DNA from: a virus
Strand: one strand, 5' to 3'
IMG/VR virus record: IMGVR_UViG_3300032331_001184
Location: 1 to 23,847 of that record
Length of the DNA stretch: 23,847 bases
Below, piece by piece: positions 10,393 to 18,174 of the stretch; the stretch's first letter is position 1, and the number at the start of each line of letters is the position of its first letter. Under the pieces are notes generated by a model. That model saw only the letters and a program-made list of their open reading frames with translations, did not search any database and was not told where the DNA came from. The translations under genes and the position numbers were made by a program.

Positions 10393-11012
10393 AATCTCTC
10401 TATGAATATCTAGAAGAAGCCAAAGAACAAACGGGAATGTTGCTCAACATTTTCGATATTGATGATACACTATTCATATCACAGGCCTCTGTCGTGATTA
10501 TGAAAGACGGTGAGAAGGTTCGTGAACTGAAGTCTGGTGAGTTCAACACCTATAAGTTGAAACCAGGTGAAGAGTATGATTTCGCTCAGTTTAGGTCTGG
10601 TGAACATTTCAAGAAGACTGCGGTGCCTATCGATAAGATGATTGACCGCTTGAAGAGAGCCTTTCAAGACACCAATTCGAAGACTATCATCGTCACCGCA
10701 AGGTCCGACTTCTTCGATAAAGGTCCTTTCTTGCAGAAGTTTAGAGACCATGGTATTCCAATCGACCAGATTTATATCGAACGAGCTGGTAACCTCCAGA
10801 AGCTAAAGGCTGACGCGAAGACCAATATCACCAAGGCGGTTATCATTCGCAAGTACATCGCTTCTGGTAAATACAATAAGATCCGCATGTGGGATGACCA
10901 TAGAGGTAATCTCGAAACGCTTCTGAAGCTGAATAAACTACATCCAGAAATCAAGATTGAGGCCTACTTGGTCGATCCAGAGACAGGTGAAAGCACCAGA
11001 TATACTAAATAA
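10389..11012 (+). CDS. HAD-superfamily phosphatase with capsid-targeting-like N-terminus
   Basis: 207 residues. Haloacid dehalogenase motifs in order: I, FDIDDTLF (Asp23, Asp25); II, IIVTARSD (Thr103); III, Lys149 in TKAVIIRKYI; IV, MWDDHRGNL (Asp169, Asp170). The size and cap-poor layout resemble polynucleotide 3'-phosphatase or 5'-nucleotidase members. The first ten residues, MKSLYEYLEE-A, precede the catalytic domain and carry Leu8-Glu9-Glu10, as in T4 internal proteins. It overlaps the KWDG protein by ATGA and precedes the kinase-bearing polyprotein, so phosphatase, kinase and nucleotidyltransferase sit together. The substrate is unknown. Confidence 0.87.
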   Translation: MKSLYEYLEEAKEQTGMLLNIFDIDDTLFISQASVVIMKDGEKVRELKSGEFNTYKLKPGEEYDFAQFRSGEHFKKTAVPIDKMIDRLKRAFQDTNSKTIIVTARSDFFDKGPFLQKFRDHGIPIDQIYIERAGNLQKLKADAKTNITKAVIIRKYIASGKYNKIRMWDDHRGNLETLLKLNKLHPEIKIEAYLVDPETGESTRYTK

Positions 11013-11040
11013 AAGACAAAGGTTCCTGTAGAGGGGATAT

Positions 11041-14000
11041 ATGAAAACAATAGCGGTTTATCCTGGCCGTTTCCAACCTTTTCACAAAGGTCACGCCCAG
11101 GTCTATAAGTGGTTGAAGAGTAAATTTGGTAACGCAACCATTGCAACATCCAATAAAGTAGAAGCTCCAAAGAGCCCTTTCACCTTCACTGAAAAGAAGA
11201 AGATGATGGAGCTATCTGGTGTCACCTCTACTGACATTCACGAAGTTCGCAGTCCATATATCTCATCTGAAGTTTTACGAGGCTACGATGGTTCAAAGAC
11301 CATTGTAGTCTTTGCTATTTCCCAGAAAGACATGGAAGAAGATCCACGTTTCTCTTTCAAGCCAACCAAGTCTGGTCAACCCAGCTATCTACAACCATAT
11401 CCAAAAGACGGTAAAGGTGCAAAACCTTTCGGTGATCCTGATAAACCTAAGGCCTATGTGGTCGTAACACCAACATTCGATTTCGAAGTGCTTGGTGAAC
11501 CTGCAAGGTCTGCTACAGAAGTTCGCAAGCAATTTGCTAATGCCGACCATGGTACTCAGATCAAGATCATCAAAGACCTCTTTGGTAAATATGATAAAGG
11601 TATTCACAAAGTTATGGATGAAAAAATTAAGGGTGCGATGGCATCCGCACCAAAACCAGTTTCTATCAAGAAGATTAGAGCCAAACTCAAAGAAGAAAAT
11701 ATCAATGAGGTATCAAAAGTAAAATTGAGTTCTAAGCCTGATGATTTTGGAGCTTATGTGCGCGACACTGGTGATAAACCAGAAAAAACTTCAACTATAC
11801 CAATTCATAAAATATCTGTGCATGAGCCTGATGATAAGTTTGATAATCCAGAACATGCTAAAAATTTAGGTAAAATTGCAAAGTCGATCAAAGCTGGTAA
11901 AGAAATGCCACCTATATTAGTTCGAAGACATGGTATAGATAGATTTCAAGTTGTTGATGGTCATCATAGATTGAAAGCTCATAAAATGGCCGGCAAGAAA
12001 GAAATTTCGGTCAGGGTGCTTTCACCAGCCAACGTCAAAGAGATCAAAGAAGACCATGTAGAAGATATTGGTGACCTGAACCATGAGAAGTTTGGTCCAA
12101 TGCTGGACACCTTCACACAGTTTGCATCGAAGAAGCTTGGTATCAAGTCACTACCTAAGATGAGACTTGAAAAAGAACCAATGAGTAATAGTTTTGGTGG
12201 TTATACTCCAGGCGAAAAGTCTATTGTAGTAATAAGCAAGAACCGCCATCCTATGGATGTGTTCAGGACCGTTGCTCATGAATTGGTCCATCACAAGCAA
12301 AATGAGGATGGTCGTCTTGGCAAAGATATTTCCAATGAAGGTGCAACAGGTTCCGATATTGAAAACGAAGCCAATTCGGAAGCTGGCAAGATTATGCGCT
12401 GGTTTGCGAAGTCTAATCCAGAAATGTTCAAGTCTGGTTATGTCACCGAAGAAACGATAACCGAAGGTATCAACGATCCAGGTACATTCAAGGCTGTATT
12501 CTTGGCTGGTGGACCTGGTTCAGGTAAAGACTATGTGATGAAGCAAACCCTTGATGGTATGGGCCTGCAAGAAATCAATTCAGATATTGCATTTGAGTTT
12601 CTTATGCGTAAGGCTGGTTTGAACTTCAAGATGCCTGAGAGTGAACGTGTCGAACGTGACCTCGTGCGCGGGCGTGGAAAGAACATCACCAAAGAGCGCC
12701 AGCGTCTTGCACTAGCAGGTCGTCGTGGTGTTATCATCAATGGTACCGCTGATGATCCAGAACATGTGGCTTCTATCAAGAAAGAACTAGAAGCCCTAGG
12801 CTATAGCACCATGATGGTGTTTGTGAATACCTCAGATAAGGTATCACAAGAACGTAATATCGGTAGAGGTGAGGCCGGTGGGCGCGCAGTACCAGAAGAC
12901 ATTCGCAAAGATAAGTGGGAAGCATGTCAGGCTGCTATGCCTGTTCTTGCAAAGCTATTTGGTAAAGATAACTTCGTTGCAGTAGATAATAGCAATGATC
13001 TTCGCACTGCACCACCTGAAGTAAAGAAGAAGGTTGAGGGTGAGTTTCAGAACATTTTCAAGATGACAAAGAAGTTTGTTGCTCGTCAACCAAATGATAA
13101 TCCTGCGGCTGCTGCATGGAATCAATCTGAGATGCAGAGACGCAATATGCAGTCTTTCGTACCACCAAGTACAACTGCATTTGGTACAGGTTCGGTTCAA
13201 CGTGGTGCAGTTCAGGCCTCTGATGCAATACCAGCAGACCAAGATAACGTACAGCAAGTTTCACAAGCACCATCACCTAATGAACAAACGCAGGCTCAGC
13301 GCCTTGGTTTGACATACTACGGTTTTGGTCGTTATGGTACAACAATAAAAGGAAAACATACCGTAACTTATATTTCTCAGAATGGTAAGTTAGTACCTAA
13401 GCAGAGACAGATAGCGGAAGACCTTCGCAAGTGGTTTAGCAAAACTAATCCTGAAGGTGGGTGGAAAAGAATCAACTCTAAGGGTGAAGCTATTGGTCCT
13501 TGTGCTAGAGAGCCTGGTGAACCTAAACCAAAGTGTATGTCCAATGAAAAGAGAGCGTTACTAACTAAAAAAGAAAGAGCCTCTGCTGTTCGAGCAAAGC
13601 GTAAGCACGATCCTAATCCAGAAAGAAAAGGTGATCCTATCAATGTATCAAACTTTGGTAAGGGTAAAATTGGTGAGGCGTGCTGGGATGGTTACAAGGC
13701 AAAAGGTATGAAGAAAAAAGGTAACAGAATGGTACCTAACTGCGTTCCTGTAAGTGAAGCAAATGCAGCCGCTATAGCGGCAGCAACAGCAATAGCAAAG
13801 AAGAAGTCTGGTAATTATGATTCTAAAGGGCTTAGAAAAACGCCATATAAAAATCCAGATGCACCAAATGTAAAATCAAATGAAGAGAGAAGAAAAGAAA
13901 TGAAGAAAGAAGAATATCTTCAGGAGAAAAACGTACCTACAAATCCAAGTCTTTGGTCTCAAGCCAAGTCTATGGCTAGATCCAAGTTTGATGTATATCC

Positions 14001-14991
14001 TTCTGCCTATGCTAATGGTTGGGCATCGAAGTGGTATAAGTCTAAAGGTGGTGGTTGGAAAACTCAAGCAGATGAGAGTTTTGAAAACATGGTCAATGAG
14101 AACACACCATCAGATCGTGAGTGGGGTAAAAATAGTCTCACCAAGATTTATAAAGAGAATACACCTGGTCAAACTTTTCCAGAAAATCCACTATCTGAGA
14201 AAAATGTGAAAGAAGGTAAAGTTCTTCCAGACCTCACACAAAAGCCAATTGAACCTAAACATTCAAAGCAGTATATGGATCGAATAAAAGATAAAAAAGC
14301 TAAGAGAGCTGAGAATAAGCGTGAAAGAGGTGAAGCACTGAAATTTGCATCTTATATGTGGTCAAAGAAGCTTGCTCAAGAAGACAATGCGCCTGCACTA
14401 GGCTATGAGTTTGGTAGAGATGGTATAGGACCAACATTTGGCACCATTCGTTCACCATCAGGATTTGGTGGATATTCTATACCTATGTCAGAATCAGTAG
14501 CAGCATGGGCCAGCAAAGATGAGACCATAGAGCGTTTCATCACCAAGTATGGCGAACAGGCTGAACAAAAGCTATATGAAGCTTGTGAGAGATTGAGTGA
14601 AATCAAATCTACTCCAAATACAAGCAAAGGTTTCAATGGGCTTCGTGAGTCATGGGAAGCTATCGGCGGGCGTGACATGGGTACTGTACCAAAACAAGGT
14701 AAAGAAGAGGTAGACGAAGCTTCGGCCGCATGGCAGCGCAAAGAAGGTAAAAATCCAACTGGTGGTTTGAACAAGAAGGGTATCGCCTCTTATCGCAGAG
14801 AGAATCCTGGTTCTAAGCTATCACTTGCAGTCACAACCAAACCATCTAAGTTGAAGCCTGGTTCTAAGGCTGCAAACCGTCGCAAGTCATTTTGCGCCCG
14901 TATGGGTGGTATGCGCGGGCCCATGAAAGATGAAAAAGGTAGACCAACAAGAAAAGCATTGTCGCTCCGCAAATGGAATTGCGAAGAATAA
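11041..14991 (+). CDS. 1316-residue modular enzyme polyprotein: nucleotidyltransferase, ParB/Srx-like, HExxH peptidase, P-loop kinase and DUF modules
   Basis: Modules in order: a NMNAT/cytidylyltransferase-like domain (about 1-195; GRFQPFHKGH at 9-18, RSATEVR at 156-162); a ParB/sulfiredoxin-like domain (about 225-330; PPILVRR, VVDGHHRLKA at 304-313); a metallopeptidase-like domain (about 340-460; HELVH at 413-417, later Glu443/Glu447); a P-loop kinase (about 480-680; GGPGSGKD at 490-497, GRGEAGGR lid); a Pro/Gln/Ser linker (about 700-760); a DUF5872-like module (793-860); ACWDGYK...VPNC (880-901); a PSLW...YPSAYANGW module (969-1000); and a DUF6321-like Cys/Arg-rich end (about 1227-1316). 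Several boundaries carry hydrophobic-x-Glu (LKE218, ITE475, LQE962, VDE1226). Strong ribosome binding site GAGGGG. In relatives many of these modules are separate proteins. Confidence 0.88.
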   Translation: MKTIAVYPGRFQPFHKGHAQVYKWLKSKFGNATIATSNKVEAPKSPFTFTEKKKMMELSGVTSTDIHEVRSPYISSEVLRGYDGSKTIVVFAISQKDMEEDPRFSFKPTKSGQPSYLQPYPKDGKGAKPFGDPDKPKAYVVVTPTFDFEVLGEPARSATEVRKQFANADHGTQIKIIKDLFGKYDKGIHKVMDEKIKGAMASAPKPVSIKKIRAKLKEENINEVSKVKLSSKPDDFGAYVRDTGDKPEKTSTIPIHKISVHEPDDKFDNPEHAKNLGKIAKSIKAGKEMPPILVRRHGIDRFQVVDGHHRLKAHKMAGKKEISVRVLSPANVKEIKEDHVEDIGDLNHEKFGPMLDTFTQFASKKLGIKSLPKMRLEKEPMSNSFGGYTPGEKSIVVISKNRHPMDVFRTVAHELVHHKQNEDGRLGKDISNEGATGSDIENEANSEAGKIMRWFAKSNPEMFKSGYVTEETITEGINDPGTFKAVFLAGGPGSGKDYVMKQTLDGMGLQEINSDIAFEFLMRKAGLNFKMPESERVERDLVRGRGKNITKERQRLALAGRRGVIINGTADDPEHVASIKKELEALGYSTMMVFVNTSDKVSQERNIGRGEAGGRAVPEDIRKDKWEACQAAMPVLAKLFGKDNFVAVDNSNDLRTAPPEVKKKVEGEFQNIFKMTKKFVARQPNDNPAAAAWNQSEMQRRNMQSFVPPSTTAFGTGSVQRGAVQASDAIPADQDNVQQVSQAPSPNEQTQAQRLGLTYYGFGRYGTTIKGKHTVTYISQNGKLVPKQRQIAEDLRKWFSKTNPEGGWKRINSKGEAIGPCAREPGEPKPKCMSNEKRALLTKKERASAVRAKRKHDPNPERKGDPINVSNFGKGKIGEACWDGYKAKGMKKKGNRMVPNCVPVSEANAAAIAAATAIAKKKSGNYDSKGLRKTPYKNPDAPNVKSNEERRKEMKKEEYLQEKNVPTNPSLWSQAKSMARSKFDVYPSAYANGWASKWYKSKGGGWKTQADESFENMVNENTPSDREWGKNSLTKIYKENTPGQTFPENPLSEKNVKEGKVLPDLTQKPIEPKHSKQYMDRIKDKKAKRAENKRERGEALKFASYMWSKKLAQEDNAPALGYEFGRDGIGPTFGTIRSPSGFGGYSIPMSESVAAWASKDETIERFITKYGEQAEQKLYEACERLSEIKSTPNTSKGFNGLRESWEAIGGRDMGTVPKQGKEEVDEASAAWQRKEGKNPTGGLNKKGIASYRRENPGSKLSLAVTTKPSKLKPGSKAANRRKSFCARMGGMRGPMKDEKGRPTRKALSLRKWNCEE

Positions 14992-14997
14992 CTTTCA

Positions 14998-15005
14998 GAT
15001 AAATA
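14998..15005 (+). promoter_or_regulatory. Late-promoter-like NATAAATA box
   Basis: GATAAATA followed by TACAT, in the 44-base gap after the polyprotein stop and 31 bases before the next ATG. Same spacing and context as the box at 7951. Confidence 0.55.
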
Positions 15006-15035
15006 TACATAAACCTCAATTAAAGGAACTTAAAC

Positions 15036-16121
15036 ATGCACGGAAATAATAACTTCACTAAGAAAGACCCGTTGGTCAATGCAGTAGCAAAAGTGATGCA
15101 AGAGAATGAAACTCGTCGTCAAATCGAAAAGCAGTTTCAAGAAGAAATTGGCATTCAGGCCAAGCGCGAACTTCCATTCCAGAAACATGCAGAGTATGAC
15201 CGTCTTCTTGCAGAAAGAACAGCAGTTGCTCTTAATGAAGAACTAAAAGGTAATCAACACAAGATCGATGCTAACAAGAACAATAAAGTTGATGCACAAG
15301 ACTTCAAGATTTTGAAGGCTCAAAAGAAACAGCCACAGGGTGCAGACTTTGCAGCACAGAGACGTAAAGAACGTGTCGCATCTAATGGGCGTATGGATGA
15401 GGCTGACTATCCGCCAGGTGCTGGGCAAGATACTGCTAAAGACAAAGACCCTGATATGATGAAGGGTGCACCAGGCGAAAAAGATAGTACACCAAAGGCG
15501 GCTCCAATGCCACCTAAGCGCCCTGCCAATATGGAAGAAGAGGCCGAGCAGATCGATGAGCTTTCTAAGAAGACACTCGGCTCGTATGTAAAGAAGGCCT
15601 CACATGATGTAGCAACTAAGTCTGCTGCAACTGGTCGCTATGCTGAAAGAGCAAACAAAGAAGAAGATGATCGCAAGAAAACAGGCGACTATTCAGGCTA
15701 TCGTCAAGGGCGTAAAGACAATGAAACGGCTGACAAGATGTTTGGTAAGTCATGGAAGCGCCGTCAAGGTATTGCTAAGGCAGTTGACAAGATGACCAAA
15801 GAAGAAACCCTTGCTGAACGTAACGAAGAAAACAAAGGCAAGAAAGATGCTGCCGTTACTTCAATCGGTGCAAAGAACAAAGATGAAAAGCATCTTGGTT
15901 CTAAGGGTACAGGAATCCGTAATAGCATAGCAGACAAGATTCGTGGTCGTGAAGTAACATCAGGTAAAGATCGTCTTGAAGAAAAGGCACCTCCAGGTGA
16001 CAAGTATGAGCGCATGGTGAAGCACATCAAGTCCAAGTATTCTAAAGATGGTCTATCAGACAAAGAAAAGTCAATCGCCTATGCTACTGCATGGAAGGCA
16101 AAGAACAAGGATTCAGAATAA
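15036..16121 (+). CDS. Lys/Glu-rich late protein with an EF-hand-like loop and an ELSKKTLxxYVKKA module
   Basis: 361 residues, highly charged and largely helical or disordered. Residues about 80-95 read KIDANKNNKVDAQDF, an EF-hand/dockerin-type calcium loop (D1, N3, N5, hydrophobic 8, D9, D12). A module at about 171-257 (IDELSKKTLGSYVKKAS ... WKRRQGIAKAVDKM) recurs in the 18175-19752 product. The C-terminus, PPGDKYERMVKHIKSKYS ... KSIAYATAWKAKNK, is a widespread phage motif. Promoter box and AAAGGAAC ribosome binding site upstream. Probably an internal head or structural protein by composition and context; no enzyme motif is seen. It overlaps the next gene by TAATG. Confidence 0.82.
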   Translation: MHGNNNFTKKDPLVNAVAKVMQENETRRQIEKQFQEEIGIQAKRELPFQKHAEYDRLLAERTAVALNEELKGNQHKIDANKNNKVDAQDFKILKAQKKQPQGADFAAQRRKERVASNGRMDEADYPPGAGQDTAKDKDPDMMKGAPGEKDSTPKAAPMPPKRPANMEEEAEQIDELSKKTLGSYVKKASHDVATKSAATGRYAERANKEEDDRKKTGDYSGYRQGRKDNETADKMFGKSWKRRQGIAKAVDKMTKEETLAERNEENKGKKDAAVTSIGAKNKDEKHLGSKGTGIRNSIADKIRGREVTSGKDRLEEKAPPGDKYERMVKHIKSKYSKDGLSDKEKSIAYATAWKAKNKDSE

Positions 16122-17089
16122 TGGATAAGGTAACTCTCGATGCAGTAATGGAAGAAATCAAGAAGAGCCTTGGTGAGGCTCGCCTGATGAAGATTTTTGA
16201 AGACGATCCTGAAGATAAGGTCATTAAACAAGAACCTAAAACTTCAGCTACACCTAGCAGTCAAGAAGATCAGAATAAAACTGGTACATCACCAGCAACG
16301 GCAGGTAGTCAACCACAATCTACAATGGCTTCTCCTGGTGATAGAGCCGCTTTTGATGCTAAAACTGGCGCCGATAAAACAAGAGCCGATGCAGGTGCAG
16401 CCGAGCTTGCACAGAGAACATTAAAACCTCTTGTACCAGGTGGTTCAACTGCACCATCAGCTCCAGGAGCTGTCAGACCTTTATCTGCACCATCTGCTCC
16501 TATTAAACCCATAACTGGACCTACACCTCCAGGCGCCGGCGCAAAACCTGTTTCTGCTCCTGCGGATGCTGCGGCTAAACCTGAAAAATTTAGTGGAACA
16601 ATTAAAGATTTCCAGGCAAAAAATGCTGGTGCTACAGTTGGCCAGGCTATGAATGCAATTCAAGGTAAAACAGCTATTGCTGGTGGTAAGAATGATCCAT
16701 CAGTTATACAGAAAGGTTATGATGCAACTAGCGGCGGCAGAACTCGTGCATATGATCCAGCTGCTGGTGCTTCAGCTCCAAAACCAGCCGCTCCGGCTGC
16801 TCCAGCTGCACCTAAATCTGCTCCAGCTCCTGCGGCACCTGCGGTTGCGGCTGCACTCGCGAAAGCACAAAGTAGAAGTGCTGGAACAGATGACAGCGGT
16901 AACCAAAAAGCACCTTCTGCACCTGCGGTTGCGGCTGCTCAACAACAGAGAAATACTGAATTGTTGTCAAAAAATCAATCTAACATTGATGATTTGAAAA
17001 AGGCTCAGAAAAAGAACCCTGTTGACTTGAGCAATGTGTCAGAAAACTTCGACCAGTTCGTCAAGAAGTTTCTAAAGGAATCAAAATGA
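16121..17089 (+). CDS. Ala/Pro-rich low-complexity late protein
   Basis: 322 residues. I chose the ATG at 16121, which overlaps the upstream stop (TAATG), rather than a longer frame from 16091. An N-terminal amphipathic helix (MEEIKKSLGEARLMKIFEDD) leads into a disordered Ala/Pro/Ser region. A small conserved-looking core, SGTIKDFQAKNAGATVGQAM ... KNDPSVIQKG (about 169-205), is followed by PAAPAAP repeats and a duplicated PAVAAA segment. The C-terminus, SENFDQFVKKFLKESK, is a second amphipathic helix. The layout of two helical ends joined by a flexible linker suits a scaffold-like or internal head protein. ATGA overlap with the next gene. Confidence 0.78.
   Translation: MDKVTLDAVMEEIKKSLGEARLMKIFEDDPEDKVIKQEPKTSATPSSQEDQNKTGTSPATAGSQPQSTMASPGDRAAFDAKTGADKTRADAGAAELAQRTLKPLVPGGSTAPSAPGAVRPLSAPSAPIKPITGPTPPGAGAKPVSAPADAAAKPEKFSGTIKDFQAKNAGATVGQAMNAIQGKTAIAGGKNDPSVIQKGYDATSGGRTRAYDPAAGASAPKPAAPAAPAAPKSAPAPAAPAVAAALAKAQSRSAGTDDSGNQKAPSAPAVAAAQQQRNTELLSKNQSNIDDLKKAQKKNPVDLSNVSENFDQFVKKFLKESK
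16835..16938 (+). repeat. 20-base direct repeat in the Ala/Pro-rich gene
   Basis: An exact 20-base repeat occurs at 16835-16854 and 16919-16938 (84-base period), coding APAVAA both times. It suggests a recent slippage or short internal duplication in low-complexity DNA. Confidence 0.75.
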
Positions 17090-17523
17090 GTGTGTTAAAG
17101 AAACTCAAAGAACAGCCTATAGAAAAATTCAAAGGTGGTGCCGCTGATATTCAAGACCTATCTGGTCCAAACAAGGTTGTAGGTTCAAAACCAAGAGAGC
17201 AACACCACGGTCTTTCAGAAGAAGAAATTGAAGAAGCTCGTTCAACAACAACAGGTTTAGGTGGCACTCATGCTAGTGGTATGAAGAAAACTGGACCAAA
17301 CATCAATAAAGCGGGTGCTGGCCTTCAACAAAGAGCTGGTGCCCAAAGAGGTGGTAACCAAAGACGAAGCCCAGCAATGTATGCCGAAGAGGCTACCAAG
17401 AAAGTTCTCAAGAAACTAAAAGAGAAAAAAGGTGAACAACCTTTGGGTAAAACTGCTACAGGTCAAGCAGGTGATACTATTACCACCGAACCTAGCAAAC
17501 CAGAATTAGTCGGTTATCACTAA
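17086..17523 (+). CDS. Basic Gly/Lys-rich hypothetical late protein
   Basis: 145 residues, mostly disordered by composition. The N-terminus, MSVLKKLKEQPIEKFKGGA, has Leu-Lys-Glu at 7-9. A nearly identical VLKKLKE heptad returns at about 107-113, an internal echo. The middle is Gly/Thr-rich (TTTGLGGTHASGMKKTGPNI) with an Arg/Gln patch. ATGA overlap with the previous gene implies coupled translation. No family recognised; context suggests a small head-associated or internal protein. Confidence 0.7.
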   Translation: MSVLKKLKEQPIEKFKGGAADIQDLSGPNKVVGSKPREQHHGLSEEEIEEARSTTTGLGGTHASGMKKTGPNINKAGAGLQQRAGAQRGGNQRRSPAMYAEEATKKVLKKLKEKKGEQPLGKTATGQAGDTITTEPSKPELVGYH

Positions 17524-17531
17524 CATAAATA
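17524..17531 (+). promoter_or_regulatory. Late-promoter-like NATAAATA box
   Basis: CATAAATA followed by TAAGC, just after the upstream stop and 22 bases before the ATG at 17554, which has its own AAGGAG ribosome binding site. Confidence 0.5.
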
Positions 17532-17553
17532 TAAGCAACAAGGAGTACTACAT

Positions 17554-18159
17554 ATGCTTTGGGGAAATAAAGATTACGGCAATGGCAATAACAAGCCACT
17601 GTTTGCTAATACATCTAATTCAACATCTAACTCTACAATCAATGGTACAGCAGCCAATACAAATCAATACTATGGTATTGTGGCTGGTGTGTCAACAACA
17701 GAACTTGACTTAACTCAAGGTGCTGCAAACCATCCGCAACACGCTGGTTGGGTCAGTCTCAAGATTGGTACAGGTCCTATTTCTGCCATTTCAATTACGA
17801 ATGGTGGTCAAGGTATCAATGCCGCAGGTTTCATCAATATCACAGATGGTAGCTATCTTGCTCAAGGTACTGGTGCGAACATCTCTTTCACCATCGCCAA
17901 CTCACAGAATAGTTTGCAGTCATACTCAACCAATTCTGCACTAAATGCCATTTCATCTTTGACAATCGTAAGTGGTGGTAGCCTGTATTCGAACGTATCT
18001 GCTATCACATATAAAAGCAATATAGCCAATACTGTTCAGCCAACACTAGCGATTACCCTTGGCGGCAGAGCAGGTAGATATTCTGCTGAAACTCTTGTTG
18101 CAATGGGTTCGATGACTCTTGATGACGCAAGAGATAACGTCTACTTCTCTGGCATCTAA
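17554..18159 (+). CDS. Putative virion structural protein, beta-rich
   Basis: 201 residues. The N-terminus MLWGNKDYGNG is followed by an Asn/Ser/Thr-rich beta region with two related units (ISAISITNGGQGINAAGFIN and ISSLTIVSGGSLYSNVSAIT) typical of phage fibre or decoration folds. The segment HAGWVSLKIGTGP, together with the C-terminal GGRAGRYSAETLVAMGSM, resembles short structural proteins of T4-like marine phages in which GWV and GGRAGR are adjacent. Here they are separated by about 100 residues, as if the beta units were inserted. Preceded by a late box and AAGGAG. Confidence 0.75.
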   Translation: MLWGNKDYGNGNNKPLFANTSNSTSNSTINGTAANTNQYYGIVAGVSTTELDLTQGAANHPQHAGWVSLKIGTGPISAISITNGGQGINAAGFINITDGSYLAQGTGANISFTIANSQNSLQSYSTNSALNAISSLTIVSGGSLYSNVSAITYKSNIANTVQPTLAITLGGRAGRYSAETLVAMGSMTLDDARDNVYFSGI

Positions 18160-18174
18160 TAAAGGCAACTAGAT

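Noticed and set aside
16091-16120. Upstream ATG for the Ala/Pro-rich gene
   Set aside because: Lies in the previous gene without a ribosome binding site, whereas the ATG at 16121 forms a TAATG coupling like its neighbours.
16653-16997. Leu/Arg/Gln-rich plus-strand frame in the Ala/Pro-rich gene
   Set aside because: Frame-shifted reading of low-complexity Ala/Pro codons, giving unnatural Leu/Gln repeats.
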